From Linanthus parryae (taxonomy: Eukaryota; Streptophyta; Magnoliopsida; Ericales; Polemoniaceae), in contig JALGPY010000002.1 in the NCBI GenBank assembly GCA_023055425.1, positions 134,126,427 to 134,190,426 on the forward strand: a DNA stretch of 64,000 nucleotides, given 5' to 3'. Under the pieces are notes generated by a model. That model had not been told where the DNA came from and did not search any database. It saw only the letters and a program-made list of their open reading frames with translations. Positions 12,241 through 23,085 of this stretch are shown one piece after another; the first letter of the stretch is position 1, and the number at the start of each line of letters is the position of its first letter. A program made the translations under genes and the position numbers.

Positions 12241-13440
12241 CAGGATACTACGACTATAACATTTGGCAGATGGATGTCAAAATGTATGGGAATCTCCTCG
12301 AGGATGTGTACATGACACAAGCTAAGGATTTTGAAGATCCAAAGCAAGCCAAAAAAATCTGTAAACTGTAACGATGCATGTATGGATTAAAGCAAGCTTC
12401 TAGGAGTTGAAATTAACGTTTTGATGAAGTATTCAAAGAGTTTGGCTTCATCTGAAACGAATATGAGTCTTGTGTCTACAAGAAGGCTAGTGGGAGCTCT
12501 GTTGCTTTTCTGGTCTTGTATGTGGACGAAATACTACTCATTGGAAACGACATTCCTATGTTGCAATTTGTTAAATATTGGCTAGGGAAGTGTTTCTCAA
12601 TGATATACTTAGGTGAATCGGCCAATATACTTGGTATAAGATTTATAGAGATAGATCTAAAAGGCAGCTCGGCCTAAGCCAGAGTACATAAATAGACAAG
12701 GTGCTGAAACGGTTCAGCATGCAAGATTCCAAGAAGGGATTCTTGCCCATTTCGCATGGAGTCACTCTTTTGCAGAGTGGTTGTCCTTCCAATGAGATTG
12801 AGAGAAGTAACGCATGACTAGGGTTCCCTATGCCTCGGACATAGGATCCACCATGTACGCCATGTTATGTACTAGACCTGATGTGTCATATGCATTGAGT
12901 ATGACAAGCAGATATCAGTCCAATCTAGGTAAGAGTCACTGGATTGAGTTCAAGAACATCCTAAAGTACTTGAGAAGAACTAAGGATGCGTGCTTGATAT
13001 TTGGAGGTGAAGAAGAGTTGTGTGTAAGGGGTTACACGGATGCAAGCTTCCAGACCGACAGAGACAATTTCAGATCACAGTCGGGGTTTGTGTTTTGCCT
13101 AAATGGAGCAGCGGTGAGCAGGAAGAGTTTCAAGCAAGAGACAGTAGCTGATTCAACAACAGAGGCTGAGTACATTGCTGCAAATGGCGCAGCAAACGAG
13201 GCTGTTTGGATTAGGAAGTATGTTACTGAGCTTGGTGTAGTTCCTAGTATTGCGGATCCAATAGATTTGTATTGTGACAACACTAGGGCGATCGCGCAAT
13301 CAAAGGAACCCAATTCGCACTAGAAATTCAAGCACGTACTCAGGAATTTCCATCTTATTCGAGATATTATCGAAAGAGGAGACGTTCGAATATGCAAGAT
13401 TCCTACAGATGAGACTCTGTCAGATCCACTTACAAACCGC
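12241..13440 (+). pseudogene. Angela-like copia reverse transcriptase and RNase H remnant
   Basis: Begins with YYDYNIWQMDVK, continues with CMYGLKQAS, then LVLYVDEILLIGNDIP where the catalytic pair YVDD has become YVDE. RNase H (12814-13323) keeps GYTDASFQTDRD, ADSTTEAEYIAA and DLYCDNTRAIAQ. The tail ERGDVRICKIPTDETLSDPL ends near 13440. Stops near 12370, 12405 and 12675 break it. It is the other half of the polyprotein at 6028-7845. Confidence 0.82.
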
Positions 13441-13521
13441 TTGTTCAGCGCAAGTATGAAGGGACACTAGGAGCATAGGCATACGATATGTACCGGATTG
13501 GCTCTAGTGCAAGTGGGAGAT

Positions 13522-14934
13522 TGTTGGAATAGGTTCCCTAGAGGCAATCTAGTATAGTATGAACAATAAATTGGCTAGAACATACATGGTATTATTTATT
13601 TGATATTTAATATAATGAAGTCCTAAGATTTTCAATTGTGTTGTTTATCTTAAATATCCCTTGTCCATTATAATGATTAATAGGACAATCATCTATAGAC
13701 TAGTATGTGGTTGGATTGATATGGAGATATCATGATCCAACACATGGGTATGCATTAGGAGTAATAAAATACTGGATTGACCTATCTCCGAGAAGGCTAC
13801 ATACAAGTTATGTAAAGTCACAGGTGCTTCTCGCGGTGACAACGGTATTTTCATCCTTAGACAAAAAGTCACTAGATCTTCTAGTTGTGGAATATTGCGT
13901 TTTGTTAGCGTTAAACGCTACACCGTGACTGTGTAGTCATAAAGGCGCGTATTGGATACAATAGGAAGAAAGCTTAGATATCAGAGTGATGAAGATAGAA
14001 TTTTTCTCTCCCGCATAACGGGGGCAAATATCCGAGGCCACTCGAGGGATAGTGCTAGTTGAATGCCTGGCCATACTCAAATAAATCAATATAGGATATT
14101 GATGTTATTTGCACGAATAAGGCTATTCCCAAGATCGAGGAACTATGGATTGGATATATGAGTGTGACTTGTATGTCTCGTTTCCAATCCGGATATTGAG
14201 ACAAAGGGATGAGACAATACTTGCACATGGTTTGTCATGATGACTATTTCTAATGGTTGGCTAAAATGGATGTCTTGCTAGAGGCCCCTTCATATTAGTA
14301 AATAGTTACTACCAACTAAATAGAAACGTATGGGGTCACACGTTATATAGAATTGAACTAGACTTGGGAATTAATTTATATGATTAAATAATTAGAAGAA
14401 CCAAATCGCAACAACTTACTAACTTAGTAGGACTAATATGCAAGTTGGACTAATCCGAACTTGAGTAAGATTAGGAGAGGGCCTTTATGTAGTAACAAGG
14501 AGTTGATGGACTATATAACGGATGCTCCTAGCTTCCTTCCAAACAACTAATGCTCATAACATACATTGAGTAGGAGAGAAGGAAAGAGAGAGCAAGACAA
14601 CAAGGAGGGCCGAAACCCCCCTTGCCGTCCGCCCTACCCGTCGGCCAAGAAGAGAGGGCCGCTCCTCTCTTTGGTGCTCCGTTGTGTGATTTCTTCATCC
14701 TCTTCCATTCTTTCTAGCTAGCACAAGGTGTTTGGAAGATCTAGATCTCAATCCTAGGCGTGGATCAACCATAGAGACGTGATTTTTTTCACGTTAGAAG
14801 TCATCAAGGAGACCTACAAGGTACATAACACGAATCATTTACCATCGTCATGGTTTCTCTTCATGTGATCCTTGGAGGGTTTGATCGGATAATTTATTAT
14901 TATTCCGCTGCGTATCCATGATCAAAACCCTACA
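13522..14934 (+). repeat. 3' LTR of the Angela-like element
   Basis: 1413 bp from TGTTGGAATAGG to ACCCTACA, preceded by the polypurine tract AAGTGGGAGAT at 13511-13521. The following GGTAT (14935-14939) would be the target duplication, but the matching left copy is outside the window. Short frames inside it are not genes. Confidence 0.8.
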
Positions 14935-16885
14935 GGTATTTTTCTTGATTATTCACAGACAAGCAAATCCTAGATTATATTTGATGAAAGCTATGATGGT
15001 TCTTTGAGTGATGGTTTTGCAGATCTTAATCGGAACAAGCATGATTAAGATTCTGAAGAAGAATCCCCAAAAGTTTCCCAGGAAACGTTACAAGAATAAA
15101 GAAGGCATTTTCAAGGCCTTGAAACTAAGGTTTAAAGCCTTGAAACAGATTCACCAGAGAAGACAGCAGAACGAGCTATTACTTCAAGCTCACAAAGACT
15201 TGAAAAACAAATTGGAGGGCATGAACCTTGGACACCAAGGAATAGATTCAAATATCTCTCATCTCATCCTGCATATAACATTATTTCTGATCCAATACTG
15301 GTACACAAACCAGATCACTGTTGAAGAATCTTTGTGTTTTTACTGCTTTTATCTCTCTTGTAGAACCTATAATTGTGAAGGAAGCATTACAAGAAGCAAA
15401 CTGGATTACAGCTATGCAAAGTGAACTCAATGAGTTTGAAAGGAACAAGGTTTGAAATCTAGTTCCTCCACCAAGAAATCAGTATGTCAGTGATACCAGA
15501 TGGGTATTAAGAAACAAGTTAGATGAGAATGGAAAGGTAAGCAGGAAAAAAGCTAGATTGGTAGCTCAAGGCTACAATCAAGAAGAAGGTATTGCTATGA
15601 ATAAACCTTTGCTCCTAATGCCAGGTTAGAAGCAATTAGAATTCTACTTGCATTTGCATCTCACAAGAACATGAAACTCTTTCAAATGAATGTGAAGTGT
15701 GCATTTTTAAATGTCCATTTGCAAGAAGAAGTTTATGTTGCTCAACCTCCAGGTTTTGAAAATGACAAATTTCCAGATCATGTTTACAAACTTGACAAGG
15801 CTCTTTATGGTTTGAAACAAGCTCCAAGGGCTTGGTATAAAAGACTGTCAAAATTTCTACTGGAAAATGATTTCAAAAGAGGATTAGTAGATAAGACCCT
15901 TTTCATAAAGACTCGTGAGAAAGACATGCTTGTAGTTCAAATTTATGTTGATGATATTCTGCTTGGAGCTACTAATGATCTTTTGTGTAAGGAATTCTCA
16001 AGTCTTATGAGCAGGGAATTTGAAATGAGCTTGATGGGACAATTGAACTTCTTTATTGGACATCAAATTCATTAGATGAAGAAAGGAATATTTCTACATC
16101 AAAGCAAGAACACAAGAGATTTGCTAAACAAGTATAGTATGTCTCATTCCAAAGAGATCAAGACCCCCATGAGTTCAACATCGTCTTTAGACAAATATGA
16201 ATCTGGTAAGAGTGTGAATGTGAAAGAGTATAGAGGTATGATTGGATCATTACTCTACTTCACATCTAGTAGACCAGATATCATGTTCAGTGTTTGCATG
16301 TGTGCTCGATTTCAAGCTGATCCTAAAGAATAACACTTGACTGCAGTTAAGAGAATATTTAGATATCTCAATGGTACCAAAGACTTAGAGCTTTGGTATC
16401 CTAAACAGTCTAACTTCTCTTTGTGTGGTTATTCAGATGCTGACTTTTTAAGATATAAAGTTGATAGAAAGAGTACATTAGAATGCTGTCAATTTCTTGG
16501 ATAATCTTTTATCCGCTGGCATTTAAAGAAGCAAATCTTAGTTGCACTATCAATAGCAGAGGCTGAAAACATAACAGCTGGAGCTTGCTGTTCACAATTG
16601 TTATGGATAGCACAACAAATGAGAGACCTTGGATTTGATTTCAAAGATATACTTATCAAGTGTGACAACACAAGTGCAATATCAATTACAAAGAATCCAG
16701 TTCAGCATTCAAGAACAAAACATATTGATGTTAGACATCACTTTATCAGAGATCATGCTGAAAAAGGTGATATTGTTCTTGAATTTGTTTCTACTAACTT
16801 GCAATTTGCAGATATCTTCACTAAACCACTGCCAGATGAAAGATTCTCAGCCTTGAGATTGGAATTCGGCATGCTAAATATATAA
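14935..16885 (+). pseudogene. SIRE pol remnant: linker, reverse transcriptase, RNase H
   Basis: The linker is degraded (14935-15370). RT begins near 15380 (ANWITAMQSELNEFERNK), followed by TRWVLRNKLDENGKVSRKKA and a frameshift near 15605. The best frame is 15671-16075 with KALYGLKQAPRAWYKRLSKF and the intact catalytic motif IYVDDILLGATND near 15940. A single stop at 16073-16075 separates it from 16076-16333. RNase H follows with SDAD near 16435 and KCDNTSAISITKNPVQHS at 16660, ending at 16885 with FTKPLPDERFSALRLEFG. The catalytic pair survives but at least six lesions break the frame. Confidence 0.85.
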
Positions 16886-17350
16886 GCATTGGTTTAGGGG
16901 GAGAATCAGCTAAGTATTATGTGTTTCAAAGGTCTGAAATGATTTTCAAATCTTTGAGTATATGTGCTTTAACCATATAGCTTTTCAAGGCCTTTAAATC
17001 CATTCCAAAGTCTTGAAAATAAGCCTGTATGCTAGTTAGTCAATAATTTGGATCTTTCAATGTTTGGTGTTACCTTTGTAGATAATTGCTCAATATTGGC
17101 CCTCAATTTTCAAATACCCCTTTTCAGCCAAAATAGTATTATATTATTTAATTTCAACGGCACACACAATTTTGAATCTTTTTGATTCAGCAAATCTTCA
17201 AACATTAGGAAGAATATTTAGTTTCCTTTTCAAACTGAAACTCTTTTCTATTTATTTTCTTCTTTCTTTCTCTCCTTCGTATCTATCCTACCTCTCTCTT
17301 CTTCTCTCCAAACCCTAATGAGAACTAGAGGAGCCTCTGACTGAATAAAG

Positions 17351-18000
17351 ATGGTTGTTGGTTCAAAGGCTGGCACAGAGAAGAAAAGAAAAGCCAATGT
17401 GGAAGGAGTTCAGACCATCAGTGGAGATTCAAGTTCAAAGACTCCTACTGTAGAAGGCATGGCACCTCCTCCTACCAAGAAGAAGGCAAAGAAATATCAT
17501 ACACCAGTGTCAAGCAAGAAGAAGAAGAGAGTGGATCCTGCTCAAGAAAAAACAGAAAGGGATTCAGATTGGTAGCCCCAAGAAGGTAAAGAAGAAGGCA
17601 GACAAAGCAGACAAAGGAAAAGGAAAAGAGAATATCTACTTTCAAGATTCGGATTCAGATGCAACTTCTAGTTCATATGAAACCTATCATATATCAAGGA
17701 AGAACAGAAAGGAGAAAGAACTTAAATAAGCTGAATCAGAATCTAGCATGGAATCAGGAAGAAAAGATCATAAAAAAATTCTTCAGCGATTAAGAAAAGG
17801 ACTTTTGTAAGAAGAAACTGAAATAGGGAAGGAAAGCATTAGAAGGGTTAACCTTCCATTTCAACAGTGTGATCAAGACCAGAAGCTCAATAATTGAGCA
17901 AGTAGATGTGGCTCAACAGCAAGATTAAGTTGACGATGATGAGGGAAATAGTCAGGAAGAAGATGCAGAGCAGCAAGGACATGAAGACCCAACCCCTTAA
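17351..18000 (+). pseudogene. Putative extra ORF (env-like position) of SIRE element
   Basis: An ATG at 17351 opens a 74-codon frame rich in Lys, Ser and Pro (TKKKAKKYHTPVSSKKKKRV). It then shifts frame near 17565 into KKADKADKGKGKENIYFQDS and a Ser/Asp-rich stretch up to about 17730, with more stops to 18000. SIRE elements carry an ORF here that has been called env-like. I see no signal peptide or membrane segment, so that label rests only on position. Confidence 0.4.
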
Positions 18001-18140
18001 CTCTTGCCTAATCTTTCTTTTCTTTTTCAATGCCTTGAAATCCTTTTCAAAGTCTTGAAAATTTTATCTTTTCAAACAGTATTTCAAACTCTTTCCAGAA
18101 ACGCTGATCCAACATCTTCTCATTCTTTTTCGATGAAAGT

Positions 18141-19554
18141 CAAAAAGGGGGAGAAATTTTGGCTTTTCTACTTACTAGGAGACCCGACCTGGTTTTTTAT
18201 TAGTATAACTATCTTAACTTTGATTTTATGTGCTATTTTCATTAAGTTAATAAGTTGGATTTCTTTTGGATATCAAGTGCTATAATTGACTGTACTATAT
18301 GCTAATGAGTATTTTTTGCAGAAACTAAGTACCAAACAGATTGTGGTTTTTTCTTTCATAAAGGGGGAAATTTTAAGTTCAAATTAATTTCAAAGGCTTG
18401 AAATAGCTAGTCTATTTCAAGGCCTTGAAATAGCTTTCAAAGCCTTGAAACTGACTATGCTTTATATGCATGAACTTAGGGGAATTTTCTGATCTTGATT
18501 CAACTCCTAAACCCATGTGCTTGATTAGTTGTTACTTGATAATGAAAGACAAAGTATGTTGACACATTTAACAGTATCTTATCCATCTGTTTGGCTTAGT
18601 TTTAAAGGGAAATTTTGTTTCCTATTTTACAGGATCTATTTCCTAACCTGCGTTTTGTAGGAAAGGAAACTCTGCGATGATTTCATTGTGTGATCAATTC
18701 TGCTGTGTTTGGTAGTTTCCTAATAGATTTTTATACAATATCAAATTAGTATCATTGAAGATACTGAGTAACTATCCGTTGGAGAAGCTGTTAGAGAAGT
18801 CAAAGCTAAAGCTACAAAATAGGGAAGTTTGTCAAGAGAAGATCTTGAAGATCTGCAATTCAAACTGCTCTATAAAAGAGGGAAAGCTGAAGCAATGCAA
18901 CGGGACAATTAACAGACACAATCAAACACTTTCAGGGATTGACAAGCAACAAATAAGCAGACTCATTTCTCTCAATCAAAGCATTTGAAGAACACTTCAT
19001 ACTCACTGCAGACTCAATTCCATTTTTCTTCTTTTTTGAACTTCATTTGTATATCATTCTGATAATACTTCTAGTTATTATTCTCAAAGATTTTTCAAGG
19101 TGAAAAATAGAGAATTCTTAGTTAATCATATAGCTAGAGCAGGTACTAGATAGGTTAGAACCACAAGCTGTAACAAAGTAAGGCATCTCTATGTGCTTGA
19201 GATCAAGGACTTAGCTGTTGATTAATAAGAATTGAGTTGAAAATCCTCTAGGGAGAAGATCCCTGAGGTAGAGACGTAGGTCCAAGTGGACTGAACTCTA
19301 TATATCTTGTGTCTCTTGCATTTACTTTTCAGTTCCATACTTAGTACTTTTGCAGCACTCAAAACAGTTTCATTTCAAGGGTTTCAAACTCATTTCAAGG
19401 CCTTGAAATAGACTTATCTTTTTATACTTCAACTGTTTTCATTCCAAGGGATTGAAACTCATTTCAAGGCCTTTAATCACTCTAGAGTATTGACCATGTA
19501 TTTCTACCTAATGTACACCTCTTTAGGCACTAAAGAGGAATGATGATGAACACT
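18141..19554 (+). repeat. SIRE 3' untranslated region and probable 3' LTR (boundaries unresolved)
   Basis: Two purine tracts could prime plus-strand synthesis: AAAAAGGGGGAGAAA (18143) and AAAGGGGGAAATTTT (18360). No second LTR is in the window to fix the edge. The stretch near 19250-19340 (GTAGAGACGTAGGTCCAAG, then TATATATCTTGTGTCTC) looks like the end of a copia LTR. The interval 16886-17350 is non-coding 3' pol flank. No other gene is visible. Confidence 0.45.
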
Positions 19555-19869
19555 TGATAACCCCATTTACGGTGTTCTATTAACACTTGAAAGCCTACCA
19601 TTTTGCCTTATTTTCGTGTTAATTATGTTAGAAATACATTGTGAATGTAAGAATAGGTTGAGCTTTGAGCGTTATTTGATTAGTCCGGGCGTTTTCTAGT
19701 TGATTTGAGCTATAATTGTCATCTCTTATGTCGGTATTTGTAGGTGCCTGATTCTCAGGTACCGAGGGCTCGGAGTGTGGAACGGAAAGAAAACGAACTT
19801 CGGAAAAGATGAAGCTCGAGAAACTAGCTAAGGTGAAGGAAGTGAAGAACAATCTGCTGCAATTCAAAT

Positions 19870-20640
19870 GCCATTACCCAGTCTAATTCTCTATCACCTC
19901 CACCTTAACAACATGCATAGCCAATCATGAATATCATATAACCAATCTTGCCAATTCCTAATTGCCTACATGAAACCCCCTGACCTCACCATTGCAACTC
20001 ATCACAGACCAATAACCAACACCAATCTCCTTGCCAATTCAACCCATAACCACCATTTTATCACCAAACAGAACAATACTCCACCCCATGAAACCTAACT
20101 ACCGAACCATTACACATCACAGTACCTACTCCACATAAGACCACAACATGGCCACCAAACTCCACCGTTTAACCAGCTGCAAAACCCACCTAAAGTACTG
20201 CAACACACCACTGCCTTTTCACCATTAACCACCCAAACCATCTCCAATATACACTATTAACAATCACCATGATCACCAAGATCAGACCACCTCAATCCTG
20301 AAACACCACTTGCGCCAAACCAACCTTTACTCCACCGTGACCCCCCTATTGAACCACAACACCACAAACTGCCTCTACTACCTCTTAGCTCCTAACACCC
20401 AATTCCTAAAACCCAATTCACAAACACCAACCTTCTAGTAGCAGTAAACCACCGACCCAATTGCCCCAATAATATAGACAACCATTACCACCATTCACCG
20501 CTGCAAACCAGAACCACGGAACAAACCCAGCCATGACCGCAACCAAGAGGCAAAACAAAGCAGCGCCAATCAGAGAGAAGAAAACCCAGTAGCATTGCAG
20601 AGGAAGCCAAGAACAGAGCATCGAATCTGCGCCTCCAGGG
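19870..20640. other. A/C-rich, G/T-poor stretch
   Basis: About 750 bp in which the plus strand is dominated by A and C (runs such as AACCACCCAAACCATCTCC). No supportable ORF or repeat unit is seen. Both strands contain only short frames. It lies within the LTR-like block. Confidence 0.5.
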
Positions 20641-20950
20641 GCTTTCGAAACGCTTAGCCGAATTGATTTCGTGCGAAATCAGATTGATTCCGTTTTGTGG
20701 CGTCTGAGATAAGATGGGGCAGAAGTGCAATAAGGTATAAATAGGAAAGAAAAGAGGAACGGGGTCTTTTATTGTCAGCCCTAGGGTTGAGTTGGTACTC
20801 TCACAACTTTGGGTGGTCAAAGTGTAAAAAGTGGATTTTCTCCAAATTTAGCTATGGGTCAGATTTTCTAAGAGACTAGAAGGGAGCTGATTAATTATTA
20901 TTGAGACATCTATCATTCTATTCATTACGAAAGAACCAACAGGAGACTAA

Positions 20951-21273
20951 GGGCATCTCCAATAGTAGTAGGTAATTTTTGCATGTTTTAATTTTTGCAT
21001 GACATGCATTTGTAGTTTTGCTACAACTTTAAAATGCAATGTATACATTTTGTAGTTATGAGGAGTTAAAATATACATATTTAGGATGCATGAGAGGAGA
21101 GAGATAGACACAAAATTTTGCCTGCCTACTTTCTTGTTAGCTATTAATGGAGAGGAAGATGCATGTTCTGCAAAATGCATGTGGATTTGCATCGTCTGTT
21201 GGAGCTTATTTTCTCATCATTTTCTGTATATTTTGCATAATAGAGACTTTTGCAAGAACTATTGGAGATGCCC
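20951..21273. mobile_element. Tourist-like (PIF/Harbinger) MITE
   Basis: A 323-bp element with terminal inverted repeats GGGCATCTCCAATAGT and its complement ACTATTGGAGATGCCC, flanked by the 3-bp duplication TAA (20948-20950 and 21274-21276). TAA duplications and this terminal sequence are typical of Tourist MITEs. It has no coding capacity. Confidence 0.88.
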
Positions 21274-22286
21274 TAAGGACGACGCAAGGAGACGAGGACG
21301 AAGGCGATGAAGAGCTTGGATCACCCGGTTTATTTCTCCTTCTTCTCTTTACCAATTGTACGGGGGAACTCTCGTTGTTTATCTCTCATAAGATGATTAG
21401 CTATATTTATTTGTTAGGTTATATGGAGATGAACCTAGGGTTTATTCACTAGACAAATTTTCCGGATTTATGATATTGGTTCATGTTTTGATTCCTGTAA
21501 TTGTTGATCACTATGGCTATTGACACGTATAGAGTGACAAGAACAACGTTAGGAGGAAGAATCAATCGGTTATATGATTCGTTAGATTAAATATTATTGA
21601 CTAATTAGTTGGATTGAATGTTCTGAACTTAATACTTAGCGTAAACGGGGTCGCAAACCGGTTAGGCTAGCTTTGTAGTTGGGTGCTCGAGAGAGACTTT
21701 ACCTAGCTACGAACGAGAATAAGAAATTAGTCCCGAATCATTGAAACTGAGAGGTGAGATGATAGTACTAGTCGTGTGAGGGTAGATTTGATTGTTTAGC
21801 ATTAGACCTGGGGATTGGTGGACCGAGAGGACCAGTGATCGGCTTAATGTTAGGCGTTTAGAACCACATCGGTAGACATTGGTGGACCGACAGGACCCGT
21901 AGTCGACTAATAGGTAGAGCGACATGAGACCGAGAGGAGATTGTCAATGCTATTACCCGACACAACTAATTAGATGATAGCGTGTTTCAGTAGTATATCT
22001 GTAACTCTCTAAAACCTTAGGGGATCCATAGATCACCTAGTTGCTCTCCATATTATCAGAAAAATAAAAAAATATTAGAATAGTTTATTATTTGAATTTC
22101 AGTCGCTTGATTGAGGGCGACAACCTCTTATAAATCCATTTCTTCCTCCTTTTTTGTATTCTAAATTAATAACTAATTAAATAATCTCAAGACTGTCTCT
22201 GTGGGTTCGACAACCAGAGTTTCAATACTCATCTTTTATTACTTCGACCGTGCACTTGCGTATACGCGTTAGTAATCCGCTCAACA

Positions 22287-23085
22287 CTATGGGAAATTCA
22301 TGGACATATTCAAACAACTTCACACCAACATCCCTCTGGTAGAAGGCGCTTGCTGAGATGCCCAAGTAAAAGAAATTTATGAAAAATAATCTATGGGGAA
22401 AGAAGAGCATAAACCCCTATCCTACGGTGAAGTTGGAAGAGACATGTAGTATAGTGATTTAGAGAGACATTCCCAAGATGAGAGATCCAGGCAGTGTCAT
22501 CTTAGATTTAGAGAGACATTCCCAAGATGAGAGATCCAGGCAGTGTCATCTTAGGCTGCACTCTTAGGGGTGCATTCCAGACACATGGACTCTGTAACTT
22601 GGGCGTGGATATTAATCTCATTCCAGTGTCCTTATTTCAGAGATTAGGCATTGTTGCGCCAACCCCGATTAAATGGGTCTCCAACTAGCAGAAAATCATA
22701 TTATGATAGCAAAGGGGTGATTGAGAACTTGCTTTTCAAAGTGGGTGCATTTTTCTTTCCAGCTGACTTTGTGATAGTGGACATCAAGGAGGATCGCGAT
22801 GTTCCACTCATCTTTGTAAGGCTACTTTTGAAGACAACGAGCGCTAATGTGGATTTAGAGACTGTGGAGCTCACTATCAAAGCTCTAGATTCATCACTTC
22901 TGTTCAAGACATTCCATCCAGGAAAGGGGACAGACAAATTGGCAATGATTAAGTTTAGAGAGACTCGTGTGGACCCTTCTCCTGGGTTACCTACAGTTTT
23001 TCAGTCTGATCCATCCAAATCAGAGAAGAAGCCAACTATTGTGAGTGCACATGATGCGGTGCTCAAGATCAAAGCAAAAACCTGA
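22287..23085 (+). pseudogene. Athila-like gag C-terminus and aspartic protease remnant
   Basis: Starts in gag (KFMDIFKQLHTNIPLVE near 22290). After a 49-bp tandem duplication it passes into the protease: IPKMRDPGSVILGCTLRGAF, then GLCNLGVDINLIPVSLFQ, where the catalytic Asp position reads Asn. It then continues as the 144-codon frame 22651-23085 with VGAFFFPADFVIVDIKEDRD. The flap and C-terminal segments match Athila/Tat proteases. Stops fall near 22345, 22370, 22445 and 22689. No RT follows. The protease would be inactive even if read through. Confidence 0.75.
22457..22554 (+). repeat. 49-bp tandem duplication in gag-protease junction
   Basis: Units 22457-22505 and 22506-22554 are identical on reading (starting ATTTAGAGAGACATTCCC and ending CATCTTAG). 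The period is not a multiple of three, so it shifts the frame. Confidence 0.9.

Larger units (their letters stand above)
6028..14934 (+). mobile_element. Angela-like Ty1/copia element, interrupted twice
   Basis: Gag end, protease and integrase parts (6028-7845) and RT-RNase H (12241-13440) belong to one copia polyprotein and are in order. They are separated by a Tekay fragment. The 3' LTR (13522-14934) begins TGTTGGAATAGGTTCCCTAG after a purine tract (AAGTGGGAGAT), a pairing typical of Angela/Tork-type copia elements. The 5' LTR and most of gag lie left of the window, beyond the Athila-like insertion. The 3' LTR ends where the pol of a SIRE element begins, so this element inserted into SIRE. 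Confidence 0.8.
14935..19554 (+). mobile_element. SIRE-type Ty1/copia element, 3' part
   Basis: Starts in the integrase-RT linker immediately after the Angela-like LTR and continues through RT, RNase H, an extra downstream ORF and a long 3' region. SIRE elements usually carry an additional ORF after pol, which fits. The 5' part should lie left of the window. The right boundary is taken as the start of the next LTR at 19555. The palindrome TTTCAAGGCCTTGAAA and variants recur about a dozen times along this stretch. Confidence 0.7.
19555..22286 (+). repeat. 5' LTR-like block of Athila-like element
   Basis: Begins TGATAACCCCATTTACGG. It ends with the LTR-terminal pattern CTGTGGGTTCGACAACC, GTGCACTTGCGTATACGC and CCGCTCAACA (22277-22286). 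The adjacent primer-binding site is absent: the sequence passes straight into gag. It contains the Tourist MITE and an A/C-rich stretch. Confidence 0.6.
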
